NCBI GenBank assembly: GCA_021397845.1
Contig: CM038045.1
Span: 145,906,638 to 145,970,637 of the forward strand
From: Areca catechu
Taxonomy: Eukaryota; Streptophyta; Magnoliopsida; Arecales; Arecaceae
Length of the DNA: 64,000 nucleotides
Direction: 5' to 3'
Shown: piece by piece, positions 11,023 to 20,330 of the stretch
How the letters are laid out: every line of letters begins with the position of its first letter
Position numbering within the stretch: the first letter of the stretch is position 1
Translations under genes and position numbers: made by a program
The notes under the pieces: generated by a model
The model's input: the letters and a program-made list of their open reading frames with translations, nothing else
The model's database searches: none
What the model was told of the DNA's origin: nothing

Positions 11023-11648
11023 TTCCATCAACTGGAAGAAGTTGAGCCTTGTCACCTTTAAAATGGCTCTCTACTATCTTAAGTATATTCAATAGCTCAG
11101 GTAATGATAAGTTCAGTTTGTTCATATGGTAATTTATGAAAAACTATGAGAAGGAATTGGGAGTGACTACATGATCAGGTCCTGATTAAGCTCACTATCC
11201 ATCACAAATCCTAGTTGACCTAATCAAGTGATTAGGTCAATCATCTTGAGGACATGTGCCTAGACTAAGGAGCCCTCACTCATGCATGCTTGAAACAACT
11301 GCTTCTATATTTTATATCAAGTAGTCCGACTATGCTCTCCATATAGCTCCTTAAGGTTGAGCAATATGGACTGAGGTTCCATTTCCTCAGTTGCCTTTGT
11401 AACTGATTACTCATTATGGCCAACATGATGCACTTGACAATCATGCTGTCATTCTGTTACATTTCATAAGTGACCCTTTCCTCCTCAATAGCATCCTCTC
11501 CTACTGAAAGTGGGTCAGGAGAATCAATGATATAGGCAATTTTCTTCTGAGCTAATATAATTCTCAGGTTCCTCAACCAGTCCACATAATTCGAACCGGT
11601 CAACTTATTGGCATCCAAGATGCCCCACAGTGAAAGAGTGGTTGCCAT
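11023..11648 (-). pseudogene. Angela-like copia gag, 5' part (element B-)
   Basis: Starts at an ATG at 11648 with ILDANKLTGSNYVDWLRNL, nearly the same as the plus-strand Gag at 16439 (UBN2 / retrotran_gag_2 type capsid region). The first 63 codons are clean to a stop at about 11457. Homology continues through degenerate sequence (DLITRLGQLGFVMDSELNQDLI at about 11230-11170) and stops at 11022, where the SIRE-like LTR begins. Its pol is not in the window to the left, so it was truncated or displaced by later insertions. Gag would form the cytoplasmic virus-like particle. Confidence 0.75.
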
Positions 11649-12830
11649 AATGTAAAAATCTACATTAAATAAAGAATAACTATAAGCAGACCACTCATGA
11701 TAATATTCATAATTAACAAGGAATTTTTGTATCTAATTATGTCTCCCACTATTTTCTATCGAATATCATAACCCTCAACTATGGTAAGCGGGAAACCCTC
11801 CCAAGGCTTCCTTAGTGGGGTTGAGATCCTAATTCCTCATGAATGCCTTGTGTTACACAACAAAGATCCATGAGTTCGAGGGTAGGAAAACCCCTTTCCA
11901 ATTGCATCCCTTGCAATTCTCAACATAACACTTGCCTTTAAGACACTTATAGCCTTGTGTTACAAAACAAACCAAAATATCTTAGTTTAGTCAGACCCTT
12001 CATTTCCATATAGCCATGATTGAATAATGTTGCCCTTGTATTACAAAACAAAGCAACACCATCAGTCATGTTGTAAAGCATAACATGCACCAAGACAAAT
12101 ATAATATCAAATCCTAAAGTATACCTTATGTTACACAACAAATATACTATAGTTTTTGACATAGATTTGGCCTAGAATGAAGGAAGGCAATTTTGTAGTA
12201 TGCTTAATCAATCAACATTACCAACTTAGGGTTTAGATGTGACCAAATTAGCCAAGTAAGTAGAAGATATGAGAGGGTACCCCTGTTGCTTTCCTTAGAT
12301 ATCAAATTAAATGGCCAAGTTAGTCAATGGAACCAAATAAAAACTCATTCCCTTTACAATCCTAGAACCACTTGCCTAGCCACCAATTGGCTGATCATAT
12401 CCTAATCGGATTTGCATCATGATTAACATACACTATGACTAAATATGATTTTATGAGAGCTTTGATGGTCACATACACAACCTAATTCATCATGTTATCA
12501 TGACATTCATTCCAACAAAATACACATATTAACCCTAATATGCATAACATGAACATGATTCAAACAATGATCCGTTCACCTCACTTGTTCATGGGATAAG
12601 GCACAACGGCACCCCTACATGCCATAGGAGATTCCATTGAATGAAAAGAGAGGGCCTTTAAACCCTACTTGGCTCCTATGATTGGATGGCCATGGTGACT
12701 AATCCAATCCGAAGCAGTTACTAGGATATAACATATCATATATGTGTAATTTGAACTAATCTTGCATCGATTCATATCATAGAAAGCAATCAACTCTAAA
12801 GTGACTACTAATTGCAAGCATCAAGGTGGT
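11649..12830 (-). other. Leader of element B- with four TTGTGTTACACAA-type motifs
   Basis: Untranslated leader between PBS and gag, homologous to 15299-16438 of element B+. It carries four spaced copies of a near-palindromic CTTGTGTTACACAACAAA motif (11847-11864, 11953-11970, 12034-12052, 12124-12141). No coding frame is supported. Small ORFs such as 11947-12162 cover these motifs and are not genes. Confidence 0.65.
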
Positions 12831-12831
12831 T

Positions 12832-12840
12832 CTGATACCA
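12832..12840 (-). other. Primer-binding site of element B-
   Basis: The minus strand reads TGGTATCAG next to the LTR end at 12842, the initiator Met tRNA type of site. Confidence 0.7.
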
Positions 12841-12841
12841 C

Positions 12842-12866
12842 TATTGGGTTCCTCAGGTTGGGTACA
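12842..12866 (-). repeat. Element B- 5' LTR, piece 1 (3' end of the LTR)
   Basis: Only 25 bases remain before the insertion of element B+ at 12867. The last five (GTACA) are the target-site duplication, repeated at 22701-22705 where the same LTR resumes. The minus strand ends in AACCCAATA beside the PBS, equivalent to AACCCCACA in B+. Confidence 0.7.
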
Positions 12867-14553
12867 TGAAAGGATTATGCCCTATAAGCCAATATCTGTA
12901 TCTCCCAGACCATTGTAAATTGACAAATTAATAAAGGCAATAATTTTTTCATCATTCGCTGTGTGTCATTATATGATGAACCCCATAGATTAGGGCTATG
13001 GTTGTAGGGCTATGATGAGATCATACCAGTGAGATCTAAGGCCTTAAAACCCTAATCTAGAATATTCCTAGTCATAGGAACCCTGAGTTGGGGATCAGGG
13101 TTTCGGTAAGACTGGCACATCCTATGTATGCTGAAAAGGGTGACTGCTCTCACAGTCATTTATGTAGGACACTAATACAAGGATGTGGGTGCTCATTAGT
13201 GAATGAGTTCACTGAATAGATCCAGTTTGAGAACATCTAATGGAGCCTTAGCTGCATGTCAATAGATGTTTTCACATAGTGGGAGTTGTACAAGTAGTCT
13301 ATGACCTGAGACTGCCATAATACCTTATGTACATGAACCCATGCTTTGGTTCAATCTCAATCATGACACTGGGTCATGCACGAGGTTGATGCTGGGTATG
13401 GTGAATTGTATATGAAGGTAATGAGTAGGTCAACAAGGAATTGATCACTCCTAGTAGGAGGAGATTGCATCCAGCCAAATTAGGTCAGATGATGATTCAG
13501 GAAATCTTTGATCAAAGTACAGATATTAGAAATGATTTCTAATATCGAATTAATTGAATCATTAGTGAATGACTGAGCTGGGAATGAGTATAAACTGGAT
13601 TTGACATGATTCCATATCCATAGTTATATTCGGGATGCAAGATGATTGAAGGATCGAATTGTACGGGAACTTTCCACTGAAGGGTAGTTTTGGAATTACA
13701 CCAGAATTTCCATATCTTCCGGGTAGACATGACACGTTGCTAGACGTCAATCTTGTCTTGTGGTTGATCAAATTAAATGGTTTAATTGGATCACTAATTA
13801 GGAGGAGTCCTAATTGACTGACTCGAGTTAGCTCGATTTGACCTAAATCGATTAGAATGAGTTCTGATCAGATTAGGTCAACTTGCACTCGGACCCACTG
13901 CTGGCTAAGTATGGAACCCAATGGGTCACACACTTAGGACAGATAATCAAGGATTTAATTTGGAATTAAATCTCGTTTGCAGATGAACACACTAGCATGT
14001 GTTGCAAACCATGACTTCTACTTGAATCGGATTCGAGTTAGGGTTCCGATTTGGTCTTTTTTAGATCCAAATTCATTCCGGTTTGAATCTAATTGAAGAT
14101 ACAAAATGTTGGGCTAACTATAGGCTAGCAATTGGGCTAACCTAAGAGGCTAAACCCCTTTCCCACATCGCCTAAAACCCCTCCCCCTCTCTTCCCACGC
14201 GCGCGCGCAAGGAGAAGAGTCCACACGCGCGTGGACTCTTCCAAGACACGTCTTTGCGTGAAAGGAAAGAAAAAACGCCGGTGATTTTTGAAGAGGCGTG
14301 GAAGAGAGTCCACCTAGGCGTGGACTCTCCAAAGGGAAAAAAATACCGTGAGAAAAGAAAAGAAAAAACCGAAGGGGCGCGACTCTTCTTTCTGCGCGCG
14401 CCCTTCTGTGTTTTTCACGATCCTTCTTCGCGTCTTCCCATCCCAAAGGCCGTGAGATTAATCCCAAGGGCCATGAGATTAAGAGAGAAGACGTGAGAAG
14501 GGAGAGAGGGACGTGAGAGGATTTTTTCAGATGAGAAGGCGCCTCTCTGTCGC

Positions 14554-14562
14554 CTATTTAAG
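14554..14562 (+). promoter_or_regulatory. TATA-like element of B+ LTR promoter
   Basis: CTATTTAAG within CGCCTATTTAAGAAG, repeated in the 3' LTR at about 21970. It lies about 730 bases before the LTR end, which would place R and U5 downstream of it. Confidence 0.45.
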
Positions 14563-14783
14563 AAGAAGGCTTCACCGTAAAAATTTATTCCAGATTTTTT
14601 CTACGGCGAAGCCTTGCTTCTCTTTCCTTCTCCCTCTCCAGAAGACTGTTTCCCCCTCCTCTCTTTCCTCTTTGATTCCTTTACAGAGCCTAGGCTCTGT
14701 CGAATCTCAGAACAGAAGGAGAGTCAGAGAGAGAAACTCTCCGACGGTAAAGGAAGAAGGCGCCTCTTTCTTTCTTTCTTACA

Positions 14784-14877
14784 TTAAGACAACTTTGTCT
14801 TAATTTTCTTCTCCCTCCAAGACAAGCCTTGTCTTTTTTAGGACAAGGGCTTATTCTTAAGACAAGAGTGTCTTAAG
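14784..14877 (+). other. Cluster of three AAGACA-stem hairpins in the LTR transcript
   Basis: Three consecutive inverted repeats: 14784-14803 (TTAAGACA / TGTCTTAA), 14819-14835 (AAGACAA / TTGTCTT) and 14856-14877 (CTTAAGACA / TGTCTTAAG). The same cluster is at 22199-22292 in the 3' LTR and, diverged, on the minus strand at 23069-23139 in the B- LTR. It lies about 220-320 bases downstream of the TATA, so in the element's RNA. Role unknown. Confidence 0.65.
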
Positions 14878-15286
14878 GGGCCAAAGTTGCTAAAAACTAG
14901 GAGAAGAGTAAGAGAGAAAGTTTTGGTCCCCGTTTGGCTAGAGGAGTCCTAGCCAATAGCCCATATATCAAGTTCTGGGGTAGAACTTGATTGGAAGGAA
15001 CCCAATTGAGGAGTCACTGTCTTGATCATCTGCCCGTGTGGATCACCATCGGAGGGCGGACAAGTGGACGCCTGGTGTGTTCAAAAGGTTACTCTATTTG
15101 GAGTTTATTTCATCAGATAGATTGGATATAGCGATCTGAGGTTAGTATCTAAACTATGTTTAAATTGGACATGCATGTAGTCATAAGTTTTAATTGCTAA
15201 TAAGGAGATTTTGGGATTAGGGTTCGGACCTGATTTCATAAAGTTTTTGAAATCCACACTTCCGCACTGGTTACCGAACCCCACAG

Positions 15287-15298
15287 TGGTATCAGAGC
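15287..15298 (+). other. Primer-binding site of element B+
   Basis: TGGTATCAGAGC, one base after the LTR end, complementary to initiator Met tRNA. Confidence 0.92.
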
Positions 15299-16438
15299 AT
15301 CCTTATTAGGATTAAAACTTATGAAGTTCAATTCATGATGTAGTATCATGTTAAAGTTTTTATATTGATGCACAGTGCATGTCTTTGATTGAACATGAGT
15401 TTGATGATTGCCACTAGTTAGGGTTTTCCACTGAAACCCTAATTGTCTTAGAGATATGATTAGCCCTGGAGCCATCATACTGAAATAAGGTTGCCCTGGC
15501 ATAATGGTGTATCCATTATGTGGTAAATGGTTGTCCTAGTATGATGGCACACATTCACATATTTGCTTAGTTTAAAGCATGTATTAATATATGTGATAGC
15601 TTTTAATTGAATGTGCTGGCATTGCATGAACCCCTCTTAAAATTATATTAAGTGGTAGTATAGTTAACCGATAAGCATTATTAGTCATGATGGATAATTA
15701 GTCATTTCGGTGTCTAGAAAGGTGGTTCTGGGAAGGTAAAGGGAATCATGGTTTTTAATTGGTTCCGTTGACTGACCTGGCCAATTTTAAATTGGTGTCT
15801 AGGAAAGCAACGGGGGGACCCCCACATCTCTTCCACTAGCCTGGCCGATCTGATTGATTTAATTCTTGACTAACATGCTTGGTGTTAAAATACTATTATT
15901 GGCCTTCCTTCATGATAGGTCATCATTGTGTTACGATCTATACTAGGTTTGTTGTGTACACACAAGACCTAATATGGTGACTAACACAATTTTTGGCCTA
16001 ATACAATTATTTGTTTATGGCATGATTTAAAGTAATATTTTGTTGTGTACATACAAGGGTATTACTATTAAAGTCATGACTATATGGCTATGAAGGGTCT
16101 TACTTAACTAAAATATTATAGTTTGTTGTGTATACACAAGGCTATTAATTTTAGAGGCCGAGATAAGTTGAGAATTGTACAGGTTACAATTGGAAAGAGT
16201 TTTCCTACCTATGAACTTATATAAGATTTGTTGTGTACACACAAGGTCTTTTATGAGGGATTGGGATCTCAACCCCACTAAGAAAGATCAATTAAGGTTT
16301 TCTCGATCATCGTATAGAGGGTTATGATGCTCGATAAAATAGTGGGAGACATAATTAAATTAAAGTCCTAATTTAATTATGTGTTGTCATTTCATGGTTG
16401 TTTGCTTATGTTTTCGTTCTTTGTTTAAATGTAGATAA
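15299..16438 (+). other. Leader of element B+ with four TTGTGTACACAA-type motifs
   Basis: 1.1 kb with no supported coding frame. Four copies of TTGTTGTGTACACACAAG (15949-15966, 16040-16057, 16123-16140, 16228-16245) lie 83-105 bases apart, each with a palindromic core. The leader of B- has four counterparts. The leader also includes two purine-rich GGTGTCTAGGAAAG-like segments near 15710 and 15795. Confidence 0.7.
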
Positions 16439-17040
16439 ATGGCCTCTTCACTCTCACTCCGTAGTATTTTAGATGCCAACAAACTGACTGGGCCTAATTA
16501 TGTTGATTGGCTGAGAAATTTGAAAATAGTACTCAGTCAAGAAAGAATTTCCTATATTCTTGATACCCCGATTTTGGAACCACCAAGGGAAGATGCCTCG
16601 CAAGAGGAGAAGACCACATATAATATGTGGCAAAATGACTCACTTACTGTCAAATGTGTTATGCTTGCCTCTATGACTAACGAGTTGCAGAGGCAGCATG
16701 ATAGCATGGATACTAACTCCATACTGCTAAATTTAAAAGAGCTTTATGGAGAACACAGTAGAACTGCTAGATATGAAATATCTAAGCAGTTGTTCCGTGC
16801 AAGGATGACAGAAGGTACATCAGTACAAGACCATGTATTAAAGATAATTGATCTAATCACTCGATTAGGTCAATTAGGTTTTGTAATGGATGGGGAGTTG
16901 AATCAAGACTTGATCTTGCAATCACTCCCAGAGTCATTTTCACAGTTGTTCTTAATTACCATATGAACAAACTTAATTCTTCTTGCCTGAGCTGTTGAAT
17001 ATGTTGAAAACAGCAGAGAGCCATGTAAAGAAAAATAAGG
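16439..17040 (+). pseudogene. Angela-like copia gag
   Basis: The ATG at 16439 opens 175 clean codons (MASSLSLRSILDANKLTG, YVDWLRNLKIVLSQ, then DLITRLGQLGFVMDGELNQDLILQSLP). This is the UBN2-type Gag of copia elements, which forms the particle that packages element RNA. A stop at 16964-16966 and a frame change then break it. The continuation (LNMLKTAESHVK) is readable to about 17040, and an RNA-binding CCHC knuckle of CFHCGK..GHWKRNC form lies at 17157-17200 across another frame change. The start is supported by the near-identical start of the B- copy. Dead as read, though several breaks are one-base events. Confidence 0.85.
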
Positions 17041-17149
17041 CTCCAGTTCTTCGTGGATAAGAAGAAGACAGGCAAAAGGGGTTCCAATAAGAGGATGAAT
17101 CCCAAAGGGGGCATTAAGAAGAAGAAAGGAAAGAAGGCCTCCGGACAGA

Positions 17150-17552
17150 TGACCTGCTTTCATTGTGGCAAGCGGGTCATTGGAAAAGAAACTGCAAGGT
17201 TTACCTTGCAAGTTTGAAGCCTGGTGCATCAGAGGCACCAAAAGGTATGAAAGAAGTTCATACTATTTTGTCATTGGATTCTTCCATTTCAAATACTTGG
17301 GTGTTGGATACCGCCTGTGGTCATAACATCTGCAAATCATTGCAGGGACTTCAGGGGCTTAAAGTATTGAAGGAAGGTAACTTTGAGCTCTACGGTGCTG
17401 GAGGGGACCCCATCCAAGCAGAAGCTGTAGGGACTTATGTTTTGAAGTTACCTTCAGGGAAGATCTTGGAGCTAAGGAATTGTTACTATATGCCAAAAAT
17501 CATTAGAAATATCATATCTGTACCCTTGTACTTAAACAAGGATATACTATGA
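17150..17552 (+). pseudogene. Copia zinc knuckle and aspartic protease
   Basis: After the GHWKRNC half-knuckle, the frame at 17163-17552 carries WVLDTACGHNIC (about 17300-17335), the copia protease active-site region. In the usual family motif the residue after Asp-Ser/Thr is Gly; here it is Ala, so the catalytic triplet is altered. A LYGAGGDPIQAEAVGTY segment follows, then LRNCYYMPKIIRNIISV, which matches the normal end of the protease. A frame change near 17550 links it to integrase. Confidence 0.8.
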
Positions 17553-18660
17553 ATGTAATGAGCAGTGGCTGCTCAATTTCTTTATCTAATGAAATTATAT
17601 GTTATGGCATATTCTGTAATGGTCTCTTAACTCTTTCCACTAATGACAATGTTTTTCATGTTTCTAACAAACGGAAAAGAGATGATGTTAACAATACCTT
17701 ACTTTGGCATTGTCGACTTGGACATATTAGTGAGACTAGGATTAACAAGTTGTACAAAGAAAATTTCTTTGATCCTTATGACTATGAGTCATTAGGAACT
17801 TGTGAATCATGTCTCATGGGTAAGATGACCAAGACTCCATTTAGTGGACATGGAGAAAGGACAAAAGAGTTATTAGGACTCATACACACAGATGTATGTG
17901 GGCCTATGACAACTCAAGCCTATGGTGGATACTCATACTTCATCACATTTACTGATGATTTTTCAAGGTATGGATTTGTGTATCTAATGAAACATAAGTC
18001 CGATGCTTTTGAAAAATTTTTAGAGTATCAAAGTAGTGGTAGAGAAACAGACAGGAAAAAGTATAAAGATCCTCCGATCAGATAGAGGAGGTGAATACTT
18101 ATCCACTGAGTTTCTTGATCACCTTAAAGATAAGGGGATCATCTCTGAATGGACTCCCCTTACACACCACAATTAAATGGTGTTGCTGAAAGGAGGAATC
18201 GTACTTTATTGGATATGGTACGGTCCATGATGTGCTTCACGGAGTTACCTTTTTCTTTCTGGGGATATGCTTTGGAAACAGCAACTTATATCTTGAATAG
18301 AGTACCATCTAAAACTGTCTCTAGCACTCCATATGAATTATGGAGAAGTAAGAAGCCCAATCTTAAGTATATAAGATATGGGGATGTCCAGCCTATGTAA
18401 AAAGGAATTTTGGACATAAACTAGATGCTAGAGCAGACAAATGTCTATTTATCGGATATCCTAGAGATAGTATAGGATATGTGTTCTACCACCCTACTGA
18501 ACAAAAGGTTTTGGTCAGTAGGCATGCCACTTTTATGGAAAAGGAATTTATCCTACAAAAGGGCACTGGTAGAAATATCGAACTTAATGAGATTCAACAA
18601 ATAGACACTTCTCAGTCAAGTAACAACATAGTTAATATAGAACCTGAACACAACCTATCC
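17549..18660 (+). pseudogene. Copia integrase
   Basis: The GAG-pre-integrase zinc motif is complete: LWHCRLGH followed by CESCLMGK (17700-17825). The rve core has Asp residues in HTDVCGPM (about 17885) and FTDDFSRYG (about 17950), and SDRGGEY near 18085 in another frame. YTPQLNGVAERRNRTLLDM carries the final Glu in the next frame (18165-18230). The C-terminal part continues to 18660 (FGHKLDARADKCLFIGY, VLVSRHATFMEKEF). Integrase inserts the cDNA with a 5-bp stagger, consistent with the GTACA TSD. Broken by frameshifts near 18050, 18130 and 18380. Confidence 0.88.
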
Positions 18661-19500
18661 GTAGGTCTGATAGGGTGCGACAGGCACCTGAGAGGTATGG
18701 GTTCATAATTGAAAATAATGAAGCCCAAATCATTCAAAATGATGAGCCTCTAACCTATACGGAAGCAGTCATGAGTAGAGACTCAGACAAATGGCTGGAA
18801 GCCATGAGATCCGAGATGGACTCCATGTATGTCAACCAAGTATGGTCTTTGGTTGATGCACCAGAGGGTATTAACCCTATTGGGTGTAAATGGGTCTATA
18901 AAAGGAAGATTGGGGCAGATGGCCAAGTTGAAACTTATAAAGCCAGATTGGTGGCTAAGGGTTTCAGACAAAAACAGGGAATAGATTATGATGAAACATT
19001 TCCCCTGTTGCCATGCTCAAATCTATTCGGATTATGCTTGCTATAGCAGCATATCATGATTATGAGATCTGGCAAATGGATGTAAAAACTGCATTCCTCA
19101 ATGGTTTCCTTGAGGAAGAGGTTTATATGTCACAACCAGAAGGTTTTGTCTTGGAGACTAAACCTAATCAGGTATGTAGGCTAAAGAAATCCATTTATGG
19201 ATTAAAGCAAGCATCCAGGAGTTGGAACATCCGATTTGATAAAACAGTCAAAGAATTTGATTTTTTCAAAAATGAGGATGAACCTTGTGTGTACAAGAAG
19301 ACTAGTGGGAGTGCCATAGTTTTCTTAGTTCTATATGTTGATGATATACTTATTATTGGGAATGATATCCCAATGTTACAATCAGTCAAAGTATGGTTAT
19401 CGAAACAGTTTTCCATGAAAGACTTGGGAGAAGCATCCTATACTGGGTATAAAGATCTATAGAGATAGATCAAGAAGGATGCTTGGCTTGTCCCAGTCTA
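18661..19500 (+). pseudogene. Copia reverse transcriptase
   Basis: RVT_2 type. 18675-19046 encodes the front part (WLEAMRSEMDSM, GCKWVYKRKIGADG, YKARLVAKGFRQKQGIDYDETF). 19013-19462 encodes WQMDVKTAFLNGFLEEEVYM, CRLKKSIYGLKQASRSWN and the catalytic YVDD within LVLYVDDILIIGND (19330-19365). The catalytic Asp of MDVKTAFL and the YVDD pair are intact. Frame changes at about 19010 and 19445-19470 split it, so no full protein is read. Confidence 0.9.
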
Positions 19501-20316
19501 GGTACATTGACCAGGTGCTGAAGAGATTTAGCATGGAGGAAAGTAAAAGAGGTTACTTACCTATTGGTCATGGCATACGTCTTTCTAAGAGGATGTCTCC
19601 TAAGACACCTGAAGAAAGAAATAGAATGAGTTCTATACCTTATGCTTCGGCTATAGGGTCGATTATGTATGCTATGTTATATACCAGGCCTGATGTGGCA
19701 TATGCCTTGGGTGTAGCCAGTAGATTTCAGGCTGATCCAGGAGAGGATCACTGGGAGGGCTGTGAAAAATATTCTTAAGTACCTGAGAAGGACTAAGGAT
19801 ATTTTCTTATATACGGAGGATCTGATCTTAAACTAGAAGCCTATTCAGACTCTAGTTTTCAATCAGACCTAGATGATAGTAAATCCATTTCAGGGTATGT
19901 CTTTACCTTGAATGGTGGAGCAGTAAGTTGGAAGAGCACTAAACAGCAGACTGTAGCTGACTCAACTACCGAGGCAGAGTACATAGTCATGAAGCCGCCG
20001 CCAAGGAAGCTGTCTGGATGAAGAAATTCATCACAGAGTTGGGGAGTAGTTCCTGAGATTGAGAACCCGGTGCCACTCTATTGTGAAAACACTGAGCAGT
20101 TGCTCAAGCTAAGGACCGAGAGCCCATCACAAGTCCAAGCACATTCTGAGACGCTTCCATCTTGTCCGAGAGATAATCGAAAGACAAGAAGTCTGCATCA
20201 ATAGAGTAGATACAAAGAACAACATAGCAGACCCATTCACTAAGGCTCTACACACAGGGGGAGTTGATCGCCACCTCGATTGTATGGGGTTAAAGAATAA
20301 GAGCGATTGGCTTTAG
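19470..20316 (+). pseudogene. Copia RT end and RNase H
   Basis: 19479-19778 continues RT (SQSRYIDQVLKRFSMEESKRG, then SSIPYASAIGSIMYAMLYTRPDVAYA). RNase H follows in changed frames: YSDSSFQSDLDDSKSISGYVF (about 19838-19900), GGAVSWKSTKQQTVADSTTEAEY (19915-19985), and a tail containing NNIADPFTKALHTGGV (20218-20265). This is the copia type RNase H that removes the RNA template. The YASAIGS..MYAML..TRPDV block is like Angela/BARE elements. At least two frame changes are present. Confidence 0.88.
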
Positions 20317-20330
20317 TGCAAGTGGGAGAT
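20316..20330 (+). other. Polypurine tract of element B+
   Basis: GTGCAAGTGGGAGAT directly precedes the 3' LTR start TGAAAGG, the usual copia arrangement of RNase H end, polypurine tract and LTR. Confidence 0.8.

Larger units (their letters stand above)
12867..15285 (+). repeat. Element B+ 5' LTR
   Basis: 2,419 bp, TG..CA bounded, matching 20331-22700. The part near 13700-13780 matches, inverted, the B- LTR at about 34400-34520. A TATA-like CTATTTAAG lies at 14554-14562. Downstream of it are a C/T-rich stretch (about 14580-14680) and a cluster of three hairpins (14784-14877). The 104-105-codon ORFs at 14150-14500 recur in both LTR copies with frame changes and are not genes. Confidence 0.92.

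Noticed and set aside
14150..14500. Paired ORFs of about 80-105 codons on both strands (also 21558-21933)
   Set aside because: Located in the B+ LTRs; the two LTR copies differ by frameshifts in them, so no coding constraint is visible.
15287..15298. tRNA gene fragments
   Set aside because: All TGGTATCAGAGC matches are 11-12-base primer-binding sites beside LTR ends; no cloverleaf surrounds them.
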